DNA of 36,973 bases from DATFMH01 sp035267045 (GCA_035267045.1 DATFMH010000168.1:1-36973); one strand, 5' to 3'; counted from the first letter of the stretch, positions 16,554 to 25,276 are shown. The notes: generated by a model not told the origin, from the sequence alone. Translations and numbers: made by a program.

Positions 16554-17690
16554 TCAATCGGCAAATCGATCGGCGAGTCGGTTGATCAGGTAACTGCTTT
16601 CCCGCAAGGCCTGAGGTGCAAAATCCCCGAAAAATTCAGTCACTTCTTCAAATTCCCTGATGAAACCTTCCTTATCGTCATTTTCAACCAATTTTGACAA
16701 TTCCTGGTGATGACGGAAAAAATCCATCAGTAAGTCCCGGCGTTCTTCATTGGAGAGGACAATATCAGCGTATAAATCGGCATGCTGTGCAAATATTCGT
16801 CCCGTCATCATTAATTCTGCGCGATAAATCGGGCTCGAAAAATCAAGGATGTCTTCAGGGCGCAAATCGTATTTCAACATGAACGAGCCATGCAACAACG
16901 CAATAAAGTGGCGCAATCCCTGAATCAAATGCATAGCATGATCGTGCTTTTGTGGATCAACTATTTTTGTTCGCATACCCCAAAGCTCAATCTGCCGCAA
17001 CAGCCAGGCATATTTTTTTTCTTCTCTGCCCGGACAAATCAGCATGAGTTGCTTGGATAAATTGGGCGCGCCCGGACCGTGCATTGGGTGAAGGCTTACT
17101 ACGGGGCCCCGATGTTTCTCCAGCATAAGTTCCAGTAAACCGTTTTTGTTGGATGTGAAATCAGCCAGTATGGTATTAATATATAAATGTGGGGCTAAAT
17201 CGGTTATAACCTTTTTGGTTACGTTTATTGGTACGGAAATGATGGCAAGGTCACAACCACGCGTCAAATCTTCGACTTTATCCCACCCGTCTTTTTCCAG
17301 AATACGGACATTATGATTGCTCATCTCGAATATCTTGTGATAAAGGGCACCCATACCACCTTCACCACCAACGATCAAAACGTTTTTAGGTTCATCGGTA
17401 GCGCAGGGGAAATTACCCTTCGATTGACTGGCACGGGAAGAACTCATGATCATCCGCAGGAAATCTTCTGCCCACTCGGGATCTAAACCATGTTCATCAG
17501 CCTGATTGCGAAAGCGCTTTACTTTTTCTTCTTCACGATCAGCTACGAAAATGGGTAGTTTATTCCGTATTTTGGTTTTTATGACATTTTTAACGATCTG
17601 ATTACGTTCTTGTAATAAATCAAGTATCTGAGCGTCTATAGAATCAAGACGTTTTCGGGAGTGATCAAGCGTATCGTTGTTATCTTTCAT
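16554..17690 (-). CDS. tyrA: Bifunctional chorismate mutase / prephenate dehydrogenase (T-protein)
   Basis: Converts chorismate to prephenate and then, with NAD+, to 4-hydroxyphenylpyruvate in tyrosine biosynthesis. 378 residues, close to the 373 of the enterobacterial enzyme. An AroQ-type chorismate mutase occupies about residues 10-90 (RKRLDSIDAQILDLLQERNQ). The dehydrogenase follows, with a nucleotide-binding motif VLIVGGEGGMGALY (about 108-121), SVPINVT, and catalytic LHPMHGPG plus QGLRHF and SSPIYRAELMMTGRIFAQ. This N-terminal mutase order and the motif wording closely match E. coli TyrA from memory. A C-terminal ACT domain is absent. It is divergent from uvrB with 125 bp between starts and is not in an aro operon. 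Confidence 0.92.
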   Translation of the reverse strand: MKDNNDTLDHSRKRLDSIDAQILDLLQERNQIVKNVIKTKIRNKLPIFVADREEEKVKRFRNQADEHGLDPEWAEDFLRMIMSSSRASQSKGNFPCATDEPKNVLIVGGEGGMGALYHKIFEMSNHNVRILEKDGWDKVEDLTRGCDLAIISVPINVTKKVITDLAPHLYINTILADFTSNKNGLLELMLEKHRGPVVSLHPMHGPGAPNLSKQLMLICPGREEKKYAWLLRQIELWGMRTKIVDPQKHDHAMHLIQGLRHFIALLHGSFMLKYDLRPEDILDFSSPIYRAELMMTGRIFAQHADLYADIVLSNEERRDLLMDFFRHHQELSKLVENDDKEGFIREFEEVTEFFGDFAPQALRESSYLINRLADRFAD

Positions 17691-17815
17691 GTATTCGTAT
17701 ATTCTGTAGATGCAATTTATAAAGCATATAAAATCGCAATAATCTATGGAATGATCTATTCGGATATTACATTTTTTATTCAGATAATCATATTTAATCG
17801 ATATTTACATTTAAT

Positions 17816-19858
17816 ATGTCAAAATTTAACCTGCAATCTCCTTATCCACCTGCCGGTGATCAACCTAATGCTATCAAAGAGCTGATAGAGGGTTTGAACC
17901 GTAAAGATAAGTATCAGACGCTTCTCGGGATTACAGGATCGGGAAAAACAAGGACTGTAGCCTCTGTTGTCGAAGAGCAAAATCGTCCGACGTTAGTAAT
18001 GAGTCATAATAAAACTCTTGCAGCCCAGCTGTACCGTGAGCTTAGCGATTTCTTTCCCGATAACAAAGTCGAGTTTTTTATTTCCTATTACGATTATTAT
18101 CAGCCGGAAGCCTATATGGTTGCACAGGATAAATATATCGAAAAGGATCTTTCTATTAATGATGAGATACAGCGACTGCGGCTTCGTGCCACGAGTTCGT
18201 TGTTATCCGGGCGCCGTGATGTCATTATTGTTTCATCGGTTAGTTGCATTTATGGTATCGGCGCACCGCAGGAATATGCCAAAATGATCATACCTTTAAG
18301 CGTTGGAATGGATATGCCCCGCCGGCGTTTATTATATGACCTGGTTGACCTGCATTATTCCCGGAATGACGTGGAATTCACCCGAAGTACATTTCGTGTC
18401 AGGGGAGATGTAGTAGATATATACCCTGCTTATGAGGATAATGCCCTGCGTATTACGTTTTGGGGTGATGAAATCGATGAAATGAAAATGTTTGATCCCA
18501 TCTCGGGCGATACCATTACGGAATTGGACGAATATACTGTTTACCCGGCCTCACACTTCGTTACGACGAAAGATCGTCTTGTTTCATCTATCGATAAGAT
18601 CAGGGATGAGCTGCAGAAACAAATTATTTACCTGGAGAATGAAGAAAAGTATCTGGAAGCCAAACGACTGGAACAACGCACACTTTTCGATATCGAAATG
18701 ATGCAGGAAGTTGGCTATTGTGCAGGTATTGAGAATTATTCACGGTATCTATCCAACAGGGAAGCGGGGCAACGACCCTATTGCTTACTGGATTATTTCC
18801 CGGATGATTATTTAGTGATCGTAGATGAGAGCCACCAGACCGTTCCACAGATTCATGCCATGTACGGTGGCGACCGTTCCCGTAAGACCGCGCTTGTGGA
18901 ACACGGATTTCGCCTTCCATCAGCACTTGATAACCGTCCGCTGACTTTCGAGGAATGGGAGACGATGATTAATCAATGTATTTTTGTTAGTGCCACACCA
19001 TCGGATTATGAGCTTGAGCAAAGTGAAGGTATTATTGTTGAGCAAATTATTCGTCCGACCGGACTCATGGAACCAAACATCGAAGTCCGGCCCCTTGGTA
19101 ATCAGATAGATGACCTTATTGATGAGATTCAAATAAGTGTAAAAAAGAAAGAGCGGGTACTGGTATTAGCACTAACGAAGCGGATGAGTGAAGAGCTCTC
19201 GGAGTATCTTCGTAATCTTGGTATTCGGGCCGCATATATGCACAGTGAGTTAGATGCTCTTGAACGTGTGGAAGTCTTATACCGGTATCGAAAAGGCGAT
19301 TTTGATGTTTTGGTTGGTATTAATCTTTTAAGAGAAGGAATTGATATACCCGAACTTGGCCTGGTTGCCATTTTGGATGCTGATAAAGAAGGTTTTTTAC
19401 GTTCGGAAACATCTTTATTTCAGATTGCCGGTCGTGCCGCCCGTAATTTGGAAGGAAGATGTATTTTTTATGCTGACAAAATAACCGACAGCATGAAGAA
19501 AGTGATTGACGAAACGGAACGGAGGCGTATAATTCAGGAAGCTTATAACAAAGAACATAACATTACTCCTAAATCCGTAAAAAAGGCTGTCAAACCTATG
19601 GTCGACCCATCATTGATCTCTAATAAGGTTGTGAGTTTCGACGACGAAGAAGAATCTCATCCACTCGAAAATGTTAAGGTAGCGGATAAAGGCATCCTGT
19701 ATAAGCCTAATCCTGCCATGAAGGAAGTGGTCTTTGAGGATAAAGAGAAATTCCTTGATTATTTGCAGGAAGAGATGCGCACAGCCGCCCGCAACCTGGA
19801 ATTCGAAGAAGCAGCCCGGATCAGGGACCAGATCGAAACGCTTAAGAAAGAGATATGA
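17816..19858 (+). CDS. uvrB: UvrB, excinuclease ABC subunit B
   Basis: Damage-verification helicase-like subunit of nucleotide excision repair; receives the lesion from UvrA and recruits UvrC. 680 residues, normal length. Motifs in order: Walker A GITGSGKT at 38-45, the beta-hairpin YYDYYQPEAY (about 92-101), VSSVSCIYGIG, DEAD-box-like VDESH, SATPSDYEL, LREGIDIPE, QIAGRAARN, and a C-terminal UVR motif for UvrC contact (LEFEEAARIRDQIETLKKEI). The start ATG follows TTTACATTTAAT with no Shine-Dalgarno. No SOS box was recognised in the 125-bp divergent spacer with tyrA. Confidence 0.97.
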   Translation: MSKFNLQSPYPPAGDQPNAIKELIEGLNRKDKYQTLLGITGSGKTRTVASVVEEQNRPTLVMSHNKTLAAQLYRELSDFFPDNKVEFFISYYDYYQPEAYMVAQDKYIEKDLSINDEIQRLRLRATSSLLSGRRDVIIVSSVSCIYGIGAPQEYAKMIIPLSVGMDMPRRRLLYDLVDLHYSRNDVEFTRSTFRVRGDVVDIYPAYEDNALRITFWGDEIDEMKMFDPISGDTITELDEYTVYPASHFVTTKDRLVSSIDKIRDELQKQIIYLENEEKYLEAKRLEQRTLFDIEMMQEVGYCAGIENYSRYLSNREAGQRPYCLLDYFPDDYLVIVDESHQTVPQIHAMYGGDRSRKTALVEHGFRLPSALDNRPLTFEEWETMINQCIFVSATPSDYELEQSEGIIVEQIIRPTGLMEPNIEVRPLGNQIDDLIDEIQISVKKKERVLVLALTKRMSEELSEYLRNLGIRAAYMHSELDALERVEVLYRYRKGDFDVLVGINLLREGIDIPELGLVAILDADKEGFLRSETSLFQIAGRAARNLEGRCIFYADKITDSMKKVIDETERRRIIQEAYNKEHNITPKSVKKAVKPMVDPSLISNKVVSFDDEEESHPLENVKVADKGILYKPNPAMKEVVFEDKEKFLDYLQEEMRTAARNLEFEEAARIRDQIETLKKEI

Positions 19859-19863
19859 AAAGC

Positions 19864-19942
19864 GGTTATTAAGTGTATTATGTTATTGGGTTATTGGATG
19901 ACTTTACTTAATAACCCAGTATACTCAACAACCTATTAACTC
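19864..19942. repeat. Inverted pair of AATAAC-type repeat tracts
   Basis: GGTTATTAAGTGTATTATG followed by TGGGTTATT, then after about 15 bases AATAACCCA and a TACTCAACAACCTATTAAC tract. The two halves are opposite orientations of the module seen at 113, 4031, 5200 and 16500, and pair as a 9-bp stem TGGGTTATT/AATAACCCA. It could weakly terminate uvrB transcription, but there is no T-run. Confidence 0.45.
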
Positions 19943-20023
19943 TCTTTGCCCTTTAGGAATTAATCCATTATTCCCATTATATTACGGAGGATCTTTAACA
20001 CACAGTAATTCTTAAATTAACGC

Positions 20024-20590
20024 ATGAGCACCTATTCATATCTCAAAAATTTTATTAAAGATAAAAATGTAGCCTCGGTTACCCCATCTTCCAGGATGTG
20101 TGTCCGTCATGTTTGTAAAAAGATCGATTTTTCGAAAGACAATATTATTATTGAATACGGACCGGGTACTGGTGTTTTTACAAAGTATTTACTCAAGCGT
20201 TTAACCAAAGATTCCATTCTGATACTGTTTGAGACGAACAAAGATTTTGTTGATAAATTGAACCGGATCAAAGATGAACGGGTGGTTGTCCATAATCAAA
20301 GTGTTGAAAATATAACAGAGGTATTGGGCCCGCCGCTTATCGGTCAGGTGGATTATATAATATCCGGAATTCCATTTTCCTTCCTGGAGCCGGAAGCTAA
20401 AGATTCCGTCTTAAAACAGAGTGTTCAATTACTTAAAAAAGGAGGGAAGTTCTTGGCTTATCAAACGTCCGGGCATTTAAAGGACCCGTTACGAAAAACA
20501 TTCGGCAACCTGCATACCGAATTTGAGATCCTTAATATACCGCCTATGATGATCTACGAAGCCGTAAAAGGCGAAGAAAAAGAGCATTAA
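20024..20590 (+). CDS. Class I SAM methyltransferase, phospholipid N-methyltransferase-like
   Basis: 188 residues. Opens with YLKNFIKDKNVASVTPSSRM, then SAM-binding motif I IEYGPGTGVFTKYL (residues 43-56), an acidic end of beta-2 (FETNKDF), and a motif around DYIISGIPFSF. The N-terminal FxKxFIxxxxxVAxxxPSS pattern and YGPGTGxFT are those of the phospholipid N-methyltransferase group (COG3963), which resemble KsgA-type rRNA dimethylases in fold. Methylation of phosphatidylethanolamine is therefore possible but not proven; an rRNA or small-molecule methyltransferase is the alternative. It stands alone 165 bp after uvrB. Confidence 0.75.
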   Translation: MSTYSYLKNFIKDKNVASVTPSSRMCVRHVCKKIDFSKDNIIIEYGPGTGVFTKYLLKRLTKDSILILFETNKDFVDKLNRIKDERVVVHNQSVENITEVLGPPLIGQVDYIISGIPFSFLEPEAKDSVLKQSVQLLKKGGKFLAYQTSGHLKDPLRKTFGNLHTEFEILNIPPMMIYEAVKGEEKEH

Positions 20591-20702
20591 CGGTTAAAAT
20601 AGAACGAATAGAACGCAGATGTTTTAAAAGTTAATGAGTTATTAGGTTTACTAAGGGAAAAAGTCAGAAATTGGATTAGTGAATTACGGGCTTAAACAAC
20701 AA

Positions 20703-20820
20703 CCTGTCATTTCGACCCCAGCGGAGAAATCTAACAGCGGCTGGAAACCTAATCTTATTTTTAAACCACTAAAAGCCTATTGTCCTAATTTACGAGATCC
20801 CGTATCAGGGTCCGGGATGA
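20703..20820 (-). repeat. 118-bp element with terminal inverted repeats (copy 3, inverted)
   Basis: Starts CCTGTCATTTCGACC and continues GCGGAGAAATCTAACAGCGG, which is nearly the exact reverse complement of the right end of the copy at 3394-3509. The far end reads GAGATCCC...GGGATGA, matching the left end of that copy. It is therefore the same element in opposite orientation with a diverged middle. Confidence 0.6.
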
Positions 20821-21005
20821 TAATTTTTTTGTTTTTGCTGACAATTGGATAGGAGTCATCAATGTGGTTTTTGCATCCGTTTCCAATCCCATCTTCCGCA
20901 TACATTGCGATTCTAACAAATAAACACAAAAAATAACAACAAACCTTTATTGATTTAATTAACCACTAATAACAATCTTATAACTTTAAAACCACCTAAA
21001 ACTAC

Positions 21006-21136
21006 GTCATGCCGGGCTTTGCAGACTGTGTCATAATTCCAAATTATCAAGGGATTTTGCCAAAATTTACAATAAAAAGGCTCTGTAGCTTCGTAATTAG
21101 GGGTTATGGATACCGGTTTGGCGGCCGGAATGACGA
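21006..21136. repeat. Diverged palindromic element related to the CTGTCAT family
   Basis: Outer arms CGTCATGCCGG (about 21006-21016) and CCGGAATGACG (about 21125-21135) are inverted repeats with one mismatch. A further pair, AGACTGTGTC (21023) and GACACAGTCT (21150), crosses or flanks them. The overall plan is like the three 113-118 bp elements, but the interior is unrelated at the level I can read. Confidence 0.4.
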
Positions 21137-21315
21137 ATTACTCTATTGAGACACAGTCTGTTTGACCCGGGATCTCGGGAATTAAGTCATAGATACCACT
21201 ACTGAATTAGAAACAGTATAAGCCAGGAGTATTTGCATTTGGTTTATGTCTTATAATCCTATCATCTAATAATCCCGTAAATCCAAATTCAGACAAACAT
21301 ATCGTGGCTCATAAA

Positions 21316-22014
21316 TCATCTCAAATCAAAAAGTAATATCTCGCTTTCTTTATTGGCTTTAAAATGTAAACTTGTCTCCGCGGATATAGCGGCGCCATCG
21401 CTTTCGAAGAGTGCTTTTCCATTCAATTCAACTTCACCACGTGTAATCTGAACCCATGCATGCCGGTTAATATCCAGATCATAAGTCCGTTCATTACTTT
21501 CTTCAATGATCGTTGCCCAAAGTTTAACATCCTGGTGTATTTTCAGGGACTCACCGGAGCCATCGGGTGAGGCAAAAAGCAGCCAGTCGCCTTTCTTTTG
21601 TTCTGCTGTAAAATGTTTTTGTTCATAGCCCGGCGTTAATCCGTTCTTCTCAGGAATAATCCAGATCTGGTAAAAGTGGACGTGTTCTTTATGGGAGGGA
21701 TTCTTCTCACTGTGTTCCACACCGGTACCGGCGGTCATTCGTTGCACATCTCCATAATTTATGGTGGACCCGTTGCCCATACTGTCCTGGTGAGCCAGTT
21801 GTCCTTCCAGAACATAGGTGATGATCTCCATATTTCGATGCGGATGCCGTCCGAAACCCATACCCGGTTGTACGCGGTCTTCATTCATCACCCTTAGATC
21901 ACGAAACTGGATATATTCCGGGTCGAAATAGGATGCGAATGAAAAAGTGTGATAGGTATTCAACCAGCCATGATCGGCATGGCCTCTTTCTGATGCTTTA
22001 CGAATCTGTATCAT
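21316..22014 (-). CDS. Pirin family protein, YhhW-type bicupin
   Basis: 232 residues. The N-terminal cupin carries the metal ligands His57, His59, His101 and Glu103 in GRHPHRNMEIITY and TGVEHSEKNPS, the same positions as in E. coli YhhW, a quercetinase in vitro. RDLRVMNEDRVQPGMGFGRH and the GHADHGWLNTYHTFSFASYF opening are family signatures. Bacterial pirins are linked to redox sensing and to dioxygenase activity on flavonoids; the physiological substrate is unknown here. It is the distal gene of a doxX-pirin pair (26 bp gap) next to a MarR regulator, a common stress-response arrangement. Confidence 0.93.
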   Translation of the reverse strand: MIQIRKASERGHADHGWLNTYHTFSFASYFDPEYIQFRDLRVMNEDRVQPGMGFGRHPHRNMEIITYVLEGQLAHQDSMGNGSTINYGDVQRMTAGTGVEHSEKNPSHKEHVHFYQIWIIPEKNGLTPGYEQKHFTAEQKKGDWLLFASPDGSGESLKIHQDVKLWATIIEESNERTYDLDINRHAWVQITRGEVELNGKALFESDGAAISAETSLHFKANKESEILLFDLR

Positions 22015-22040
22015 AATGGTTTATTCTGGTAGTTGTTCGT

Positions 22041-22478
22041 TTATGCCTTTTGTTCTGCTAAATCTTTATCCTTGACCGTATTGTGATTATCCAGGCTCAG
22101 GGGACCCGAACCGAAATGAACCAATAGCAATAAACCACCCATGATGGACATGTTCTTTAAGAAATCGACAATTAAGTGTTGCTGTTTCATACCGGTATAA
22201 GCCCAGAAATTATGAAAGATGAGCGTTACCGGTATTAAATAAAGGAATAAAATAATTCCTGCGATTCGGCTTTTATATCCGAGCAGAATACATAGACCGC
22301 CGCCGATCTCAATAATGAGTGCCGTTATATGAAAAAAAGGGATCAGAGGCATTCCCTTTGCTGCCATGTAGGCATTAGTGCCACCCCACGTAAATAGCTT
22401 GTTCAAGCCTGATATGATGAAAATGAAACTGAGTAATAATCTTGCAAAAAATGGTGTAACACTGGTATTATTTTTCAT
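22041..22478 (-). CDS. DoxX family membrane protein
   Basis: 145 residues from the chosen ATG (MKNNTSVTPFFARLLLSF); an ATG 36 bases further upstream would add a 12-residue tail (MIINLFIYTIHI) that does not fit the family. Four hydrophobic segments and the RLLLSFIFIISGLNKLF opening with a later GGGLCILLGYKSRIAG segment are typical of DoxX/YphA-like proteins. These are inner-membrane proteins associated with oxidative stress and redox enzymes. It precedes pirin by 26 bp on the same strand, and a likely MarR operator lies in the spacer upstream. Confidence 0.88.
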   Translation of the reverse strand: MKNNTSVTPFFARLLLSFIFIISGLNKLFTWGGTNAYMAAKGMPLIPFFHITALIIEIGGGLCILLGYKSRIAGIILFLYLIPVTLIFHNFWAYTGMKQQHLIVDFLKNMSIMGGLLLLVHFGSGPLSLDNHNTVKDKDLAEQKA

Positions 22479-22662
22479 AATATGAATTGTATAAATGAAT
22501 AAGTTTATAATCACTCAGCGATCAGCTGAAACTCTCCGCACTTACGTCATGCGCTATGCTTTAATTTATTGTTGATTGCTGTTAGTTAATAATTCACATG
22601 CCTTTGTTCTTTTTCCACGCTATACTATATCATATAATAATTGTGAATTGGTTATAGGAAAA

Positions 22663-22680
22663 TAGTTTAATATTAAATTA
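22663..22680. promoter_or_regulatory. Probable MarR operator upstream of doxX-pirin
   Basis: TAGTTTAATATTAAATTA, an 18-bp palindrome with one mismatched pair and a perfect 12-bp core TTTAATATTAAA. Its left half matches a site at 23173-23190 in front of marR (ATAGTTTAA-T/C-ATTAAA). It lies about 185 bp upstream of the doxX start, just after the marR stop. Confidence 0.5.
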
Positions 22681-22702
22681 TATAATAAAAAAAATTTGCT
22701 TG

Positions 22703-23149
22703 TTAAAACTGTAACCCTATCCTCTTGCAATAATCAATTAGATTCTTTTGTTCTTCATCTGTCAATACACTCATTTGATTTACGATGTTTTTAGCATGTG
22801 CCGGAAATACTTTTTGTATCAGATTTTCTCCTTCTTCTGTTAGGTGAACAGAAATGAATCGTCGATCATCCGTATCGCGATTTCTCTTAACCAACCCTCT
22901 TTTTTCAAGATTATCGATGACCATCGTTATATTCCCACCACTCTTTAAAAGCTTTTTACTTAAAACGCTTTGACACATGGGTCCCAGATGATGCAACGCT
23001 TCCAAAGCACCAAACTGGCTTATTGTCAAATTGGATTTTTTAAGCGACATGTATTGTCTGGAATTCAACGAATCCGAAGCTCTCATGAGTGCAATAAATG
23101 CATTTAAAGCCCGAATTTCCTCCTTATTTCCTTTGTAATGTGTTCCCAT
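22703..23149 (-). CDS. MarR-family transcriptional regulator
   Basis: 148-residue winged-helix regulator. Recognition-helix region around SVLSKKLLKSGGNITMVIDN and the wing DTDDRRFISVHLTEEG fit the family (DxRxxxVxLTxxG). Cys59 (GPMCQS) and a C-terminal Cys in IDYCKRIGLQF could allow thiol-based sensing, as in some MarR proteins, but this is inference. It is upstream of and co-directional with doxX and pirin, and shares a palindromic motif in both promoter regions, so it probably represses itself and the doxX-pirin pair. Confidence 0.92.
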   Translation of the reverse strand: MGTHYKGNKEEIRALNAFIALMRASDSLNSRQYMSLKKSNLTISQFGALEALHHLGPMCQSVLSKKLLKSGGNITMVIDNLEKRGLVKRNRDTDDRRFISVHLTEEGENLIQKVFPAHAKNIVNQMSVLTDEEQKNLIDYCKRIGLQF

Positions 23150-23172
23150 ATTACCAAATTATTTATGATAGA

Positions 23173-23190
23173 TAGTTTAACATTAAAACA
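23173..23190. promoter_or_regulatory. Probable MarR autoregulatory operator
   Basis: TAGTTTAACATTAAAACA, starting 24 bp upstream of the marR ATG. It matches the TAGTTTAATATTAAATTA site at 22663-22680 in 14 of the first 15 bases. Its position close to the start codon fits repression by blocking polymerase. Confidence 0.5.
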
Positions 23191-23261
23191 AGTTAAACAC
23201 AAGTTCATGGTTTTTCAAATATCTCCCCCGAGATTAAAATCACCAGTTGTAATATAATGAT

Positions 23262-24038
23262 TTATAATTCAGAAAAATCGTATGTAACAGAAACGGGTGC
23301 GTGATCGGACATATCCCAGTTTTTCTCAATCGTTGCTTCAACGATAGCCTTTTTTAATACTGGAGAAATCATATGATAATCGAGTCTCCAACCCTTGTTA
23401 CGTTTTTTTGAAGCGGCACGATAACTCCACCAGCTATATAAGTCTTTTTCGTCAGGATGAAGTACACGAAAAGCATCGATGTAACCTGTTTTAAGCAGTT
23501 TAGTAACCCATTCCCTTTCCTCAGGCAGGAAACCGGAGTTATTCTTATTTGCAACGGGATTATGGATATCTATTTCCGTATGGGCAATATTAAAATCCCC
23601 GGTAAATATGACCGGTTTATCACTATTAAAGTATAGACCGGCATGATCATAGAAATAATCCATAAACTCATATTTTAACTCCTGGCGTGGTTCGCCGGTA
23701 GTGCCACTGGGGAAATAAATGGAATAAAGATGGAAATCTTCAAATTCGGCCATCAATACTCGGCCTTCTTTATCCGCCCAGTCGAGTCCAAATCCTATTT
23801 TTACACGTTGTGGCTCTAAACGGCTTAGAATACCGACACCGGAATATCCTTTTTTCTCAGCGGGATGATACCAGGAATAGTAATTCAAAGCATTGATGCT
23901 ATCCGGAATCTGATGTTCTAACGCTTTTAATTCCTGCAAACATATTATATCCGGTTTGGACTTATCCAGCCAATCGGTAAAACCTTTACGTTCCGCCGCC
24001 CGGATACCATTAACATTCAGGGTGCTAATTTTAATCAT
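23262..24038 (-). CDS. xth: Exodeoxyribonuclease III (AP endonuclease family)
   Basis: Base-excision repair enzyme that cleaves at abasic sites and removes 3' blocking groups. 258 residues, full length. The catalytic set of the EEP fold is present: Asn10 (NVNGIR), Glu36 (LQELKAL), Tyr108, Asp148 and Asn150 (TGDFNIAHTEID), Asp220 (RLDYHM), Asp245-His246 (SDHAPVSV). It starts 9 bp after the tyrS stop and so is probably the last gene of a yqeY-cvpA-tyrS-xth transcript. Confidence 0.95.
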   Translation of the reverse strand: MIKISTLNVNGIRAAERKGFTDWLDKSKPDIICLQELKALEHQIPDSINALNYYSWYHPAEKKGYSGVGILSRLEPQRVKIGFGLDWADKEGRVLMAEFEDFHLYSIYFPSGTTGEPRQELKYEFMDYFYDHAGLYFNSDKPVIFTGDFNIAHTEIDIHNPVANKNNSGFLPEEREWVTKLLKTGYIDAFRVLHPDEKDLYSWWSYRAASKKRNKGWRLDYHMISPVLKKAIVEATIEKNWDMSDHAPVSVTYDFSEL

Positions 24039-24047
24039 AATAAAAAT

Positions 24048-25274
24048 TCAGGTATTCAATCGGGCGCTCTTGATCTTACAGAACTTGCGTTTACCTACTT
24101 TCAATACGAAGCCCGTATCGTTTTTAAATGTAACGGAATGTCGAATATCATTTACCGTATCACCGTCGATAGAAACACCACCTTGTTGTATCAGGCGTTT
24201 TGCTTCACTATTGCTGGAGGCAAAACCAACATTCTTTATAATATGAACCAGATTCAATTCGGAACCTTCATCGAAGGTAAATTCAGGCAGATCATCGGGT
24301 ATTTCTTTGTTTACGACTGTCTTCTCAAAGTGATCCCGTGCTTCCTGGGCCGCTTGTTCATTATGATACATCCGGGTTATGGTATATGCGAGCTCATGCT
24401 TGGCATTTCGGGGATCTTCGGAAATTTTGTTTTTATATTCTTCGAGCTTATCCAGCGATACATCCGACACCAGTTCAAAGTAATCATAGATCAAATTATC
24501 CGGTATGGATAACACCTTCCCGTAAATATCGTTGGGATGTTCATTGATACCGATGTAATTATCATATGATTTTGACATCTTTAATGTTCCGTCGGTACCT
24601 ACAAGCAGGGGCATCATAAGACAAACCTGCGGATCCTGATCGTCCTCTTTCTGTAATTGCCGGCCAACGAGTAAGTTGAATTTCTGATCGGTACCTCCAA
24701 GTTCGACATCCGAGTGAAGATGAACGGAATCCTGTCCCTGGGCTAATGGATATAAAAATTCATGAATCGAAATCGGTTCTTCGTTTTGATAACGGTTGGA
24801 AAAATCATCACGTTCAAGCATTCTTGCTACAGTATATTTTGATGCCAGGCGAATAACATCGTCAAATTTCATTTTACCGAGCCAGTCGGAGTTATAAACG
24901 ATTTCTGTCTTTTCTGCATCCAGAATTTTGGAAGCCTGTTCAAAGTATGATTTTCCGTTTAATTTGGCTTCCTCAAGCGAAAGGGCGGGACGCGTTTTAT
25001 TTTGCCCGGTCGGATCACCAATACTCCCGGTAAAATCACCGATAATAAGAATAGCGTGGTGGCCAAGATCCTGGAACTGACGTAGTTTACGTAAAATGAC
25101 CGAATGTCCAAGGTGTAAATCGGGCCGCGTAGGGTCACATCCCAATTTAATGCGTAAGGGTTTATTTTCTTTACGGGATTTTTCTAATTTTTTAACTAAT
25201 TCTTCCCCGGGTATAATTTCTACAGTACCTCTGCGAATAACAGCTAACTGCTCTTCAACTGGTAAAAACGACAT
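24048..25274 (-). CDS. tyrS: Tyrosyl-tRNA synthetase
   Basis: Charges tRNA-Tyr. 408 residues. The HIGH motif is HLGH at 54-57 (CDPTRPDLHLGHSV) and the KMSKS loop is present in canonical form at 232-236 (LKMSKSYDN). A C-terminal S4-like RNA-binding domain is seen in LIQQGGVSIDGDTVNDI. The KMSKS spelling places it with the TyrZ-like bacterial clade rather than the KFGKT-type E. coli enzyme. It is tightly spaced with cvpA (2 bp) and xth (9 bp). No T-box is expected or seen. Confidence 0.97.
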   Translation of the reverse strand: MSFLPVEEQLAVIRRGTVEIIPGEELVKKLEKSRKENKPLRIKLGCDPTRPDLHLGHSVILRKLRQFQDLGHHAILIIGDFTGSIGDPTGQNKTRPALSLEEAKLNGKSYFEQASKILDAEKTEIVYNSDWLGKMKFDDVIRLASKYTVARMLERDDFSNRYQNEEPISIHEFLYPLAQGQDSVHLHSDVELGGTDQKFNLLVGRQLQKEDDQDPQVCLMMPLLVGTDGTLKMSKSYDNYIGINEHPNDIYGKVLSIPDNLIYDYFELVSDVSLDKLEEYKNKISEDPRNAKHELAYTITRMYHNEQAAQEARDHFEKTVVNKEIPDDLPEFTFDEGSELNLVHIIKNVGFASSNSEAKRLIQQGGVSIDGDTVNDIRHSVTFKNDTGFVLKVGKRKFCKIKSARLNT

Positions 25275-25276
25275 GA

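Larger units (their letters stand above)
20591..21315. repeat. Gene-free repeat-rich spacer
   Basis: 725 bp without a credible gene, between the convergent methyltransferase (+) and pirin (-) genes. It contains inverted copies of the AATAAC module (20631-20655) and of the AATTCAGAC module (20661-20690), copy 3 of the terminal-inverted-repeat element (20703-20820), a diverged palindrome (21006-21136) and a TTATAATCC...CAAATTCAGAC module (21251-21294). The remainder (20840-21000) is A/T-rich with no recognised structure. Confidence 0.5.

Noticed and set aside
22479..22514. Upstream ATG for DoxX adding MIINLFIYTIHI
   Set aside because: The added tail does not match the family, and the downstream ATG gives the usual N-terminus.
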